Made by a program: the position numbers and the translations under genes
Notes under the pieces: generated by a model
Told to the model about the DNA's origin: nothing
Seen by the model: the letters and a program-made list of their open reading frames with translations, nothing else
Databases searched by the model: none
Source: Bacteroidales bacterium UBA1680
GTDB taxonomy: Bacteria > Bacteroidota > Bacteroidia > Bacteroidales > UBA932
NCBI GenBank assembly: GCA_002320605.1
Contig: DCKG01000014.1
Coordinates: 1-50,731 of the forward strand
Length of the DNA: 50,731 bases
Direction: 5' to 3'
Part shown: one piece after another, positions 7,646-18,693 of the stretch
Numbering within the stretch: position 1 is the stretch's first letter
Layout of the letters: every line of letters starts with the position of its first letter

Positions 7646-8206
7646 TTAATTCTTCTTTTCCATCGGCGTGCCTTTCCAGCTGATGCTGATGGTGTGTGGC
7701 TTGTCGCTGGCCTCTGTACCTATTATCTTGCCGTTTTTCAGGCTGACGGACATTTCGCCATCCGGATAGTTGTCGATACGGAGCGTGCCGGTGGTGAAGG
7801 ATGGGAGAGTTGTGGGTTGGTTGACAATTGGAAAAGCTGAAAACGAGGTTCCGTCCTCCATGATGGCAGCAAATAACCAGATGTTCTTGACTACCTTCTG
7901 AGTGAGGTCAATGTCCTTGCCCACAATGTCGGAGGAACATACAAAACCGGCAGTGGTCTTTCGAGCTTTATCGAGAATGAGATAGATTTCGAAAAGCCCG
8001 TCTTTGTTTTCCCCGTATTCTGCTAATAGCACGGGCATCGTCTTGCCGTCGACGGTGACGGTGTTGGTGAATGACGGCTCGGACTGTGGTTCCTGCGTGT
8101 CGTTGTCATTCCCGGAGCAGGCGGTGAACGCCACACTCATCATCATTGCTGCTGCGAAGGCAAGAACCTTGCCTGCCATGTTCGCCAAAAGATTGTCCTT
8201 TTTCAT
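7646..8206 (-). CDS. Hypothetical lipoprotein
   Basis: The frame is open from 8251, but the sensible start is the ATG at 8206, giving MKKDNLLANMAGKVLAFAAA and a lipobox ending FTAC. The mature 160 residues begin with an acidic linker (SGNDNDTQEPQSEP) and contain short beta-strand segments ('NTVTVDGKTMPVLLAEYGENKDGLFEIYLILDK'). 'NTVTxDGKTxPL' also occurs in the neighbouring barrel protein (SNTVTQDGKTTPL). I do not recognise a named family. It probably belongs to the same leftward operon. Confidence 0.6.
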   Translation of the reverse strand: MKKDNLLANMAGKVLAFAAAMMMSVAFTACSGNDNDTQEPQSEPSFTNTVTVDGKTMPVLLAEYGENKDGLFEIYLILDKARKTTAGFVCSSDIVGKDIDLTQKVVKNIWLFAAIMEDGTSFSAFPIVNQPTTLPSFTTGTLRIDNYPDGEMSVSLKNGKIIGTEASDKPHTISISWKGTPMEKKN

Positions 8207-8302
8207 TGACTTTAATATTAAGGAATTATAAAATGTTTGTCTGTATGTCATTTACCCTCTTCTGTGGGGTATACTTTATGCTGCACCCTGAATATTTTGT
8301 AG

Positions 8303-8566
8303 TCATAGCTTGAAAAATTTCACGATGCGTTGCCAAAGAGTGCGGCAGGGCAGCTTCCTGTCGGGCGGCTTTAGTCCCGCATGCTCAGGGGGCAAGTTCA
8401 CGGGGTGAGGGTCGCCCTCCGACATCACTCCTAGACGTTCCAGCTCTATGTCTATCATGTCGCGTATGGTGTCGAGCAATTGCATGCGGTCCTCCGAGAA
8501 CTGCTGTGCCTCGTCGGATTTGCGCCGACGATCCTCCGGTAGTATTCCCCTTTCTGTTCCGTTCAT
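8303..8566 (-). CDS. Small hypothetical protein
   Basis: This 87-residue frame begins MNGTERGILPEDRRRKSDEA, continues with a helical charged region (RMQLLDTIRDMIDIELERLG), then a Pro-rich linker and a basic amphipathic end (RTLWQRIVKFFKL). I see no signal peptide and no recognisable family. It is the first frame of the leftward group and faces the regulator gene across a 400-base intergenic region. Confidence 0.4.
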   Translation of the reverse strand: MNGTERGILPEDRRRKSDEAQQFSEDRMQLLDTIRDMIDIELERLGVMSEGDPHPVNLPPEHAGLKPPDRKLPCRTLWQRIVKFFKL

Positions 8567-8964
8567 AAGACATCATGTATTTTGTTCTGCTGATATTTCT
8601 GCAAGCTGTTGCAAAGAGAATCTGTTTCCGACTTTGCCACACGTTGCAAAGCCACTCGCAAAATAAAGGGTGAAACACTCAAAAGGGACTATGCTAATCG
8701 GACAAAAAACTATTATAATCTGACATTCTGCATCTGCCCTGATTATGCTAATCGGACATTTTAAGTTCGTAACTAGCTGAGGCTCAGGAGAAGTCCATGA
8801 ATAGCCGCTAAATTATTTTTCTCGTATGAAAGTTTTATTGTGTTTTCGTTAATTGCTGTGGAACTTTTCGTTATCTTAGCAGGCACAATAAAGAATGATT
8901 CCTGTCTCCGAACGGCTGACCCAACAATTGATAACCTTATTGAACCAAATAAAATATAACACTG
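8567..8964. other. Divergent intergenic region of the regulator gene
   Basis: This 398-base gap separates the leftward surface-protein group from the rightward hybrid regulator. It holds the three-copy TAATCKGACA motif (see separate entry). GTTGCAAAG occurs twice (near 8611 and 8643). The last 150 bases are AT-rich and probably contain the regulator's promoter, where TATCTTAG near 8873 is a weak -7 candidate. Confidence 0.5.
8690..8758. promoter_or_regulatory. Three phased copies of TAATC(G/T)GACA, candidate regulator binding sites
   Basis: TAATCGGACA lies at 8695-8704, TAATCTGACA at 8716-8725 and TAATCGGACA at 8749-8758. The outer two extend to a 15-base identity (TATGCTAATCGGACA at 8690 and 8744). 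Start-to-start spacings are 21 and 33 bases, about two and three helical turns, so all copies would lie on nearly the same face of the DNA. This is what an AraC-type output domain binding as a multimer would need, and the adjacent gene encodes one. Confidence 0.5.
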
Positions 8965-11892
<2,928 letters not shown>

Positions 11893-12591
11893 GGCCACAC
11901 AAGTCGCAGACAAAGGATCTATCATCCGCAATCTTAGATTGCGCCTCATGGCCTTCCATAACTTGTTGATTTTCCTATTTTCCCCACAGCGACACCTCAC
12001 GCTCCTAAAGTTTGGACATGCTTATGAAGTCACTGTGTATGGGAATTGGATCTGGTGGCTGGCGGTACTGCCATTCGGGGCTGAGGGCTGGACTGGAGGC
12101 GCTGCTAATTGTGAACCATGACCGTAATCATGGGTATAATGCGATATATTTGACTTGCCACGTGTTCCGATTGCCAGAAATTGTCAAGATAACTCATAGG
12201 ATAATACATACGAAAGCAGTTCCGTCGAACATTTCCGTGTTTGGAGAGGCTAGGGATTGAGACCGTACGAATGGCGTTTCATAAGCGATTGACTATTAAA
12301 TGATTGGTGGGCAGTTATGGCACAGTCCCCATTTCGCTAGGCATACCGTACGCAAGAGGTTTGCAAAGGGTTCGCAAGTCGCTGATTACCAATGACATTT
12401 TTTTTCGATCTCGTACGGTCTCTCACCCAAAACTCGATTCAGTCCCTATGCGGACAGCCACGTTATCCTAGACACCACACCCATCGCCCTGAACGAGACC
12501 TCTCGTTCATCCCAAACGCCTCACCCAGTCATCCCAAAATAAAAGAATCGTCCAGCCGTTCGGGCTAAAATCATTTTATTTCGATAATGGT
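11893..12591. other. Long intergenic region without a recognisable gene
   Basis: No frame here looks like a real protein. It contains the 164-base inverted-repeat element at 12259-12422, a TATATTTG -7-like match at 12145-12152 with no gene downstream, and an 8-bp palindrome (GAACGAGA-cc-TCTCGTTC) near 12492. Otherwise I see nothing. Confidence 0.5.
12259..12422. repeat. 164-bp element bounded by 12-bp inverted repeats (MITE-like)
   Basis: GAGACCGTACGA at 12259-12270 and TCGTACGGTCTC at 12411-12422 are exact reverse complements. CCGTACG occurs again inside, near 12347. No target-site duplication is evident at the boundaries. The element has no coding capacity. Confidence 0.45.
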
Positions 12592-13167
12592 TTACTTCAC
12601 GGCATTCTCGGCCCACTGCTTCAGTTGCTTGTCGTTCATGGAGTTGGCACGCACGGCACTAAACCATTCTACTTCGTAGGTTATAGAGGCATGCAGATGC
12701 TTGTCAGTCTCGCCAGGGCCGCTGCTGTAAGAGGTAAAGAAAGGCACGATGCGCTTGCCACGGAAGTCCTGAGTCTCCAGGAAGGTATTGATGATGTTGG
12801 GTTCAATATACCACCAAATAGGGAATCCGAGAAAAACCACATCATATTGCGCCAAGTTTTCCACCTTACTTTTGATGCCCGGACGGCTGTCTGGATGAAC
12901 CTTCATCTCCTGGTTCACGCGCGAGTCATCCTTGGTCCAGTCGACATCGTCTTCGGTGTAAGGCTGAGCTGCTTGAATTTCGAAAATATCTGCGCCTGTG
13001 TATCTGGCGATTTTCTCTGCGTAGCCTTTTGTGGTTCCTGAGTAGGAGAAGTAGGCTACAAGCACTTTCTTGTTGTTTGCCATAACTGTCTGATTTTTGT
13101 CCTGTGCCTTAGCCCCACATCCAACTAGGATGAGCAGGGAAAGGAGTAGTAGGTTGATGTTACGCTT
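12592..13167 (-). CDS. Flavodoxin-like lipoprotein
   Basis: The start is best placed at the ATG at 13167, which gives the signal MKRNINLLLLSLLILVGC with a clear lipobox. The mature protein is a flavodoxin fold: 'KKVLVAYFSYSGTTKGYAEKI' is the FMN phosphate-binding loop, and 'YDVVFLGFPIWWYIEPNIINTFLE' and 'IVPFFTSYSSGPGETDKHL' are the isoalloxazine-contacting loops of the flavodoxin_4-type family. It probably acts as a low-potential electron carrier or FMN-dependent reductase anchored in the cell envelope. Secreted flavodoxins of this type are common in Bacteroidales, with substrates not well defined. It stands alone. Confidence 0.85.
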   Translation of the reverse strand, partial: KRNINLLLLSLLILVGCGAKAQDKNQTVMANNKKVLVAYFSYSGTTKGYAEKIARYTGADIFEIQAAQPYTEDDVDWTKDDSRVNQEMKVHPDSRPGIKSKVENLAQYDVVFLGFPIWWYIEPNIINTFLETQDFRGKRIVPFFTSYSSGPGETDKHLHASITYEVEWFSAVRANSMNDKQLKQWAENAVK

Positions 13168-13290
13168 CATTTGTTTTATCTTATTTTTCGTTTGCAATGT
13201 TACGCATTTCAGTTCATTCTTCTAATACCTTTTTTTCTGTTAGAATTACCATTTTTCAGGAATGCGGAACACATTTTTATGTGAGAATAT

Positions 13291-13321
13291 TTTGCGATGT
13301 GAATAAAAAATCGCAATTTTG
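13291..13321 (+). promoter_or_regulatory. Promoter of tRNA-Val
   Basis: TTTG (13291-13294), 19 bases, then CAATTTTG (13314-13321) match the Bacteroidetes promoter with one mismatch in the -7 element. The tRNA starts 11 bases downstream. Confidence 0.6.
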
Positions 13322-13331
13322 CGAAAGCAAT

Positions 13332-13409
13332 AGGGGCGTAGCCCAGTTGGTTTAGAGCGCTGCAGTCACATTGCAGAGGTCATCGGTTCGAGGCCGATCG
13401 TCCCTACCA
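13332..13409 (+). tRNA. tRNA-Val (anticodon CAC)
   Basis: All cloverleaf arms are present: acceptor AGGGGCG/CGTCCCT with one G-U pair, anticodon stem CTGCA/TGCAG with loop GTCACAT (anticodon CAC, codon GUG), T-arm ATCGG-TTCGAGG-CCGAT, discriminator A and an encoded CCA. The D-stem (GCCC/GAGC) has one C-A mismatch. Confidence 0.92.
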
Positions 13410-13412
13410 AGA

Positions 13413-13449
13413 AACCGGCCATGAAGCGAGAATATCCTCATGGCCGGTT
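13413..13449 (+). terminator. Hairpin after tRNA-Val
   Basis: AACCGGCCATGA (13413-13424) and TCATGGCCGGTT (13438-13449) form a perfect 12-bp stem 4 bases after the tRNA. The following sequence is only moderately T-rich. A terminator or processing structure is the likely role. Confidence 0.65.
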
Positions 13450-13504
13450 CTGTCATTGGTTTGATTATTGCAAAATATCTGACGGACAATAAATTTAGAG
13501 CCCT

Positions 13505-14005
13505 ATGAAAACTTTTTCAAGAATATTATTGATTGTCGCCGCTGCCATGGGACTGGCATCTTGCGCAACTACACGTCTTACCACCGAAGAGAAGAATAAC
13601 CTTGCCCAGGCAATTCAGACTGGCATTAGCGAAAAACATTTCGAGATGGAAATCCGCTTTATGAATCCCCAGAGGGGAAGGTCACGCAACGTGAGCGGTT
13701 TCTCAGTGGAAGTCAAAGGAGACACCCTCGTCTCGAATCTGCCATATTTCGGAGTGGTTCACTCAGCCCCATACGGAGGAGGCAAGGGGCTGAATTTCGA
13801 ATCGAAGATCAACTCGTACCAAACGACCCAGGCTAAGTCGGAATGCACCCAGGTAGCAATCAAGACCAAAAACGAGGAAGACAACTACGTCTACACGTTC
13901 GACATCTACGCAGACGGCACAGCCTATCTGACTGTCCGTTCAGATAACAGAGACGGCATCTCGTACACAGGATACGTTTCCGCACCTTCCGAAGGCAAGA
14001 GATAG
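13505..14005 (+). CDS. DUF4251-like lipoprotein
   Basis: This 166-residue lipoprotein has the signal MKTFSRILLIVAAAMGLASC followed by the DUF4251 pattern: 'FEMEIRFMNPQRGRSRNVS.FSVEVKGDTLVSNLPYFG' and 'APYGGGKGLNFESKI'. Members of this family are found mainly in Bacteroidetes and have no experimentally known function that I am aware of. The length is typical. It stands alone between tRNA-Val and the convergent Stealth gene. Confidence 0.75.
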   Translation: MKTFSRILLIVAAAMGLASCATTRLTTEEKNNLAQAIQTGISEKHFEMEIRFMNPQRGRSRNVSGFSVEVKGDTLVSNLPYFGVVHSAPYGGGKGLNFESKINSYQTTQAKSECTQVAIKTKNEEDNYVYTFDIYADGTAYLTVRSDNRDGISYTGYVSAPSEGKR

Positions 14006-14059
14006 GTCACGTCCCAAGAGATAGGACGCTGTCATGCTCCTCAAGAAGCATTAGAGGAT

Positions 14060-14935
14060 TTATTTCTCGAAGCGAGATTTATTCGGGAGACGAGCCTCGA
14101 ACGCATCCAAGATTCCAGACTGGTACGTCTGGAATTTTTTTTCGGACATGCTCACGTCGTTGATGCACACCAGCTTAGTCCGCGGAGCCATGATGCACCT
14201 TCGGACCTTCTCCAAAGAAGCTATGGCTAAAGAAATGTGAGTATTGGACAGGCGGCGCGAAACCGCCCTGCCCGAATAATACATGTAGTCCAGATAAAGG
14301 TACTGGTTCACGTTGAAATCCTCTCGCAAAGGCGTGGATATGCTTATAATTTCATCCTCCGCCTTTGAATACAATTCATCGCAGGCGCTCTTTAGCATCG
14401 GAGAGCAGATGTGCTGAGGCCTGATGTAAACCTTGCTTGGCTTAAACCCAAGATACTTGCGAGCCATGCTGCTGGCATTCTTCGATAGCATCTTGTACAA
14501 TCCGTTTCCGAACACGAATCTGCTGAACTTCATCGCCCCCTTCCCATCAACGTAGAAATCATCCGGGCTGCACTCGGCTACCGGGTACATGTCATCGTTG
14601 AAGTACAGGAACTGCTCGTCAATCCCTTTGATACGGTGAAGGCCCATTTCTATCGTCGAGGCATTGAATGTCGGGACGAGTTCAGGAGGAAGAATATCCT
14701 TATGGAAAACTGGTCTCAGAGACTCAGATGCCCAAGACGGCACCTGAGTCGGACCTGAAACCACCAAATAAACATTTCGGATGAAAGGCATGTAAGTCTC
14801 TATGCCTCTCAGAAGATATTTAAGAGTACCCCAATCGCGAAACCTCTTCTTCAGAATCGGCTGGTTGGTGACCGCCGCATAGACCTTCTGCCACTGCGGA
14901 TCCTTTCCGTCTACATAGGCTATTACGACATCCAT
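14060..14935 (-). CDS. Stealth-family glycosyl-phosphotransferase
   Basis: This 291-residue protein has Stealth conserved regions: CR1 'MDVVIAYVDGKDPQWQK', CR2 'RFRDWGTLKYLLRGIETYMPFIRNVYLVVSG' with 'EQFLYFNDDMYP', and a CR3-like end ('TKLVCINDVSMSEK'). Stealth proteins include bacterial capsule hexose-1-phosphate transferases and eukaryotic GlcNAc-phosphotransferase. They typically transfer a sugar phosphate from a nucleotide sugar. It is the last gene of the etfB-etfA-acyl-CoA dehydrogenase run, only 5 bases from the preceding stop, with no capsule genes nearby. A second member lies at 36906-37946. Confidence 0.85.
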   Translation of the reverse strand: MDVVIAYVDGKDPQWQKVYAAVTNQPILKKRFRDWGTLKYLLRGIETYMPFIRNVYLVVSGPTQVPSWASESLRPVFHKDILPPELVPTFNASTIEMGLHRIKGIDEQFLYFNDDMYPVAECSPDDFYVDGKGAMKFSRFVFGNGLYKMLSKNASSMARKYLGFKPSKVYIRPQHICSPMLKSACDELYSKAEDEIISISTPLREDFNVNQYLYLDYMYYSGRAVSRRLSNTHISLAIASLEKVRRCIMAPRTKLVCINDVSMSEKKFQTYQSGILDAFEARLPNKSRFEK

Positions 14936-14940
14936 GGCTC

Positions 14941-16647
14941 CTATTTCCTGTAATCAGCGACCTGATCCACAGAGAAATTCTCCACGAAGGAAGCGTGCTT
15001 AGCCACCTCAGCCTCTGCAAGGTTTACGTAAACCCTAGCAGATGAAGAGAAAAGTTCAGGGGCGGTTGAAGCATCCTTGACGAGAAGGCCTGCCATTACG
15101 GTCACGGCAGCAATCTCGTACAGATGACGTGCCATGAGGTCGTGATATTCAGAATCCTGATTTTCTTTGGTAAGGTTTACCACGCTCTCCAGCCTGTCGG
15201 TCATCTTGGAGACCCTGGCCATCAAAGGCTTCATCTCATCAATGACAACCCCTGCAGCGAGATCTCTCAATATATTCGTGTAAGTCCCATTCGTCACATA
15301 GCGGATGGCAGCCACGACCTGCAGCTGAGTAGTGCCCTCATAAATCGAAGTGATTCTGGCATCTCTATACAGCCTCTGGCAGGCATATTCCATCATGAAA
15401 CCGGAGCCGCCATGAACCTGAATGCAGTCATAGGTATTCTGGTTGGCATATTCAGAATTCATTCCCTTGGAAAGCGGAGTGAATGCGTCAGCCAGACGGG
15501 AATATGTCTTCTGCTCCTTACGCTCCTCAGGCGTGAGGGCGCGGGTCATGGCGATGTCGTCCAGAGCCTTGTATATGTCTACGTAGCGAGCCGTCTGATA
15601 CAGCAGGGAGCGACCAGCGTCGATCTTAGCCTTCATCGTAGCTAACAAATCGTACACCGGCGGCATGTCGATTATAGCCTTGCCGAACTGCTTGCGATCC
15701 TTGGCGTATGCCAAAGCCTCGTCATAAGCCTTCTGGCTGAGGCCAATCCCCTGAGCGCCAATGCCCAGACGGGCACCGTTCATGAGCGACATAACGTATT
15801 TTATGAGACCTAGGCGGCGCTCCCCGCACAACTCGCATTTGGCATTCCTGTAAACCAGCTCGCAGGTCGGCGAACCATGAATGCCCAGCTTGTTCTCGAT
15901 GCGACGAACATCAACTCCTCCGTCTCTCTTATCGTAAATGAACATCGAAAGCCCGCGACCATCATTCGAGCCTTCCTCCGAACGAGCCAGAACCAGGTGA
16001 ATGTCAGCGTCTCCATTAGTGATGAACCTCTTCACGCCATTCAGCCTCCAGCAATTGTTCGCCTCGTCGAATGTTGCCTTAAGCTGCACCCTCTGCAGGT
16101 CGGAGCCAGCATCAGGCTCAGTGAGATCCATAGACATGGTCTCGCCAGCGCAGACTCTAGGAATATATTTCTTTCTTTGCTCGTCATTGCCGAATGCATA
16201 GAGAGTTTCTACGCAATCCTGCAAAGACCACACGTTGTCAAACCCGGCATCGGCAGTGGAAACCAGCTCAGAAGCCATGGTGTAGGCCGTCACAGGCATA
16301 TTCAGCCCTCCGTAGCAGCGAGGCATGGTGACCCCGTTCATCCCAGCCTTTATCATGGCATCCAGATTCTCCTGGGTGCCCTTAGCATAAGTTACGCGGC
16401 CGTTCTCGCAATGAGCCTCCTCGATGTCCACGCTCTCGGCATTGGCATCAATCACGTCAGCGGCTATCTGGCCTACGACTTCAAGGATCTTATCGTAAGA
16501 ATCAAGCGCATCCTCGTAGTCCTGCGGAGCGTAATCGAATTTGTCCTTGTCGGCGTAGCCGCGTTCTTTCAAGAAGCAGATTCTCTCCATGAGGGGATTC
16601 CTCAGATGGAATCTCAATTCATTATTATCTGTATAAAAATTAGCCAT
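14941..16647 (-). CDS. Acyl-CoA dehydrogenase
   Basis: This is a flavin-dependent acyl-CoA dehydrogenase, which makes trans-2-enoyl-CoA and passes electrons to ETF. At 568 residues it belongs to the long ACAD group with an extra C-terminal region (usual short-chain enzymes have about 380). Visible motifs are the FAD-binding 'SMDLTEPDAGSDLQ', 'WRLNGVKRFITNGD', 'RKQFGKAI' and 'IQVHGGSGFMMEYACQRLYRDARITSIYEGTTQLQ', in which Glu437 of YEGT is the likely catalytic base. It lies 8 bases after etfA and 5 bases before the Stealth gene, so co-transcription is likely. The acyl substrate cannot be read from sequence. Confidence 0.92.
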   Translation of the reverse strand: MANFYTDNNELRFHLRNPLMERICFLKERGYADKDKFDYAPQDYEDALDSYDKILEVVGQIAADVIDANAESVDIEEAHCENGRVTYAKGTQENLDAMIKAGMNGVTMPRCYGGLNMPVTAYTMASELVSTADAGFDNVWSLQDCVETLYAFGNDEQRKKYIPRVCAGETMSMDLTEPDAGSDLQRVQLKATFDEANNCWRLNGVKRFITNGDADIHLVLARSEEGSNDGRGLSMFIYDKRDGGVDVRRIENKLGIHGSPTCELVYRNAKCELCGERRLGLIKYVMSLMNGARLGIGAQGIGLSQKAYDEALAYAKDRKQFGKAIIDMPPVYDLLATMKAKIDAGRSLLYQTARYVDIYKALDDIAMTRALTPEERKEQKTYSRLADAFTPLSKGMNSEYANQNTYDCIQVHGGSGFMMEYACQRLYRDARITSIYEGTTQLQVVAAIRYVTNGTYTNILRDLAAGVVIDEMKPLMARVSKMTDRLESVVNLTKENQDSEYHDLMARHLYEIAAVTVMAGLLVKDASTAPELFSSSARVYVNLAEAEVAKHASFVENFSVDQVADYRK

Positions 16648-16655
16648 CTCGAATT

Positions 16656-17675
16656 CTATTTACTGTGAGCTTTGTAATATTTTATCATCTTAGGAACCAC
16701 GTCCTCAACCTTCCCCACGACCACGTAATCCGCGATCGTATTGATCGGGGCATCCGGATCGGTGTTGATCGAGATAATGATCTTGCTCTCCTGCATGCCG
16801 GCAAGATGCTGGATCTGTCCGCTGATTCCGCAAGCGATGTAAAGCTTTGGACGGACAGTGACCCCAGTCTGGCCTACCTGGCGATCATGCTCCACGAAAC
16901 CGGCATCGACCGCGGCGCGGCTTGCGCCAACCTCGGCGTGAAGTTCGCGAGCCAATTCGAAAAGCATGTCGAAACCTTCCTTGCTGCCCACTCCGTAACC
17001 GCCGGCAACCACGATGGGAGCGTTCTTAAGATTATTTTTCGCTTTCTGAATATGCCTGTCGATGACTTTAACGATATATTCAGCGTCAGGGACATATTCA
17101 TTGACATCATGTCTCACGACGGTCCCTTTATAGTCAGGATCGAGTATCTCTTTCTTCATCACGCCCTCGCGCACTGTGGCCATCTGAGGCCTGTGCTCTG
17201 GGTTCACGATGGTGGCGATGATGTTGCCTCCGAAAGCAGGACGAATCTGATAGAGCAGATCCTTGTAAGATTTTCCGGTCTTCGGGTCATCGTGGTCGCC
17301 GATTTCCAGCGATGTGCAGTCTGCGGTGAGACCGCTCTTCAATGCAGAAGACACCCTAGGACCCAGGTCACGGCCTACGACCGTGGCGCCCATAAGGCAA
17401 ACCTGAGGCTTCTCCTCTTTGAACAGCCCGACTAGCACTGCGGCATGAGGCTGGGTCGTGTATGGAGAGAGCCTTGGATCGTCGAAAACGTGCAGCGCGT
17501 CAACTCCGTAAGGCATGACCTGGCGTTCTATGCCGTCCAGCTTGCTTCCTATCGCAATCGCTTCGAGTTTTACGCCGAGCCTGTCGGCGAGCTTACGTCC
17601 TTTCGTCAGAAGTTCAAGGCTGACGTCAGCTACGCTCTGGCCTTCTATTTCAAGATATACGAATACGTTGTTCAT
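16656..17675 (-). CDS. etfA: Electron transfer flavoprotein subunit alpha
   Basis: EtfA carries the FAD of the ETF heterodimer. The C-terminal FAD domain shows 'IVVAGGYGVGSKEGFDMLFELA', 'EVGASRAAVDAGFVEHDRQVGQTG', 'YIACGISGQIQHLAGMQ' and 'INTDPDAPINTIADYVVVG'. The N-terminal half is the ETF nucleotide-binding-like domain. The 339-residue length is normal. It follows etfB with a 4-base gap and precedes the dehydrogenase, forming a dedicated ETF-dehydrogenase unit. No residues are obviously missing. Confidence 0.95.
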   Translation of the reverse strand: MNNVFVYLEIEGQSVADVSLELLTKGRKLADRLGVKLEAIAIGSKLDGIERQVMPYGVDALHVFDDPRLSPYTTQPHAAVLVGLFKEEKPQVCLMGATVVGRDLGPRVSSALKSGLTADCTSLEIGDHDDPKTGKSYKDLLYQIRPAFGGNIIATIVNPEHRPQMATVREGVMKKEILDPDYKGTVVRHDVNEYVPDAEYIVKVIDRHIQKAKNNLKNAPIVVAGGYGVGSKEGFDMLFELARELHAEVGASRAAVDAGFVEHDRQVGQTGVTVRPKLYIACGISGQIQHLAGMQESKIIISINTDPDAPINTIADYVVVGKVEDVVPKMIKYYKAHSK

Positions 17676-17679
17676 GGCT

Positions 17680-18573
17680 CTATCCTATGGTATGATTTGA
17701 CAATAGTTCAACTACAAGCCCCTCCACATCGTTGTCGGAGCCAGTCATGCGTTTGCTATCCTTGGTTTGGAAAGAAATGCTGATGACAGCCTTGACCTTG
17801 GTCGGAGACCCAGCCAGGCCGCACTGAGAAAAGTCTGCGTCGACATCTGCGGCGCTCAGTTCCTTGAGATTCAGATATGGGCGCGTCTCGTAGAGATCGG
17901 CATAAGGAAGCACGCCTCCGTCTTTTGTGATGGCAGCCTTCTCCTGAACCCCGAGAGCCCTCTTGTATTTCTGCACCAGCTTGGCATTGCGAGGCCTGCA
18001 AGGAGCGGCGCTGCCGTTAACCGTAACCACGAGAGGGTACGGAGCCTCTACGGTCTCCACTCCCCCGTCGATATGACGCTCGATCGTTACCTTTCGAGCA
18101 TTCTCGTCCAGATTGAGGATTTCCTCGGCATAAGTTACCTGCGGAAGGCCAAGTTTTTCCGCAACCTGAGGACCTACCTGCGCGGTGTCCCCATCGATTG
18201 CCTGGCGACCGCCGATTATCAAGTCGAAAGGCCCTGTTTTTCTAATGGCAGTCGCGATGGCATACGAAGTCGCAAGCGTGTCAGCCCCGGCGAAAGCTCG
18301 GTCGGTGAGCAGATAACCTTCGTCAGCGCCTCGATAAAGGCCTTCGCGTATGATTTCCGCTGCACGGCCAGGACCCATCGTAAGCATGGTCACAGTCGTT
18401 CCAGGGAACTGATCTTTCAGGCGCAGAGCCTGTTCAAGGGCATTGAGGTCTTCCGGATTGAAGATGGCTGGAAGGGCGGCGCGATTGATCGTGCCATCCT
18501 CTTTCATAGCATCCTTCCCCACGTTGCGTGTGTCAGGAACCTGCTTTGCCAATACTGCAATTTTCAAACTCAT
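17680..18573 (-). CDS. etfB: Electron transfer flavoprotein subunit beta
   Basis: EtfB is the partner of EtfA. The 297-residue sequence starts 'MSLKIAVLAKQVPDTRNVG' and contains 'GADTLATSYAIATAIRKTGPFDLIIGGRQAIDGDTAQVGPQVAEKLGLPQVTYA', the family's nucleotide-binding core, and 'VTVNGSAAPCRPRNAKL'. It is the first gene of the leftward operon. A CAAATTTA on the plus strand at 18603-18610 is a perfect reverse -7 element (TAAATTTG) about 30 bases upstream. Confidence 0.94.
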   Translation of the reverse strand: MSLKIAVLAKQVPDTRNVGKDAMKEDGTINRAALPAIFNPEDLNALEQALRLKDQFPGTTVTMLTMGPGRAAEIIREGLYRGADEGYLLTDRAFAGADTLATSYAIATAIRKTGPFDLIIGGRQAIDGDTAQVGPQVAEKLGLPQVTYAEEILNLDENARKVTIERHIDGGVETVEAPYPLVVTVNGSAAPCRPRNAKLVQKYKRALGVQEKAAITKDGGVLPYADLYETRPYLNLKELSAADVDADFSQCGLAGSPTKVKAVISISFQTKDSKRMTGSDNDVEGLVVELLSNHTIG

Positions 18574-18602
18574 TTCTAACTAAAATATTGGTTTATGGAA
18601 CG

Positions 18603-18610
18603 CAAATTTA
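18603..18610 (-). promoter_or_regulatory. -7 element of the etf operon
   Basis: TAAATTTG on the minus strand matches TAnnTTTG about 30 bases before the etfB ATG. I see no good -33 partner. Confidence 0.45.
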
Positions 18611-18679
18611 ATTAAAATTCCGAAATAAGAATAAGACATATTCCCTGAGGAAAAATCATCCTTCTATGAGAATAAATAT

Positions 18680-18687
18680 TAAATTTG
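18680..18687 (+). promoter_or_regulatory. -7 element of the lactonase gene
   Basis: TAAATTTG matches TAnnTTTG and ends only 6 bases before the ATG at 18694. Transcription would begin at or next to the start codon. Confidence 0.45.
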
Positions 18688-18693
18688 CTAGTC

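Noticed and set aside
12145..12152. TATATTTG promoter-like match
   Set aside because: No rightward gene or RNA structure follows within 1 kb, and such 8-mers occur by chance in AT-rich DNA.
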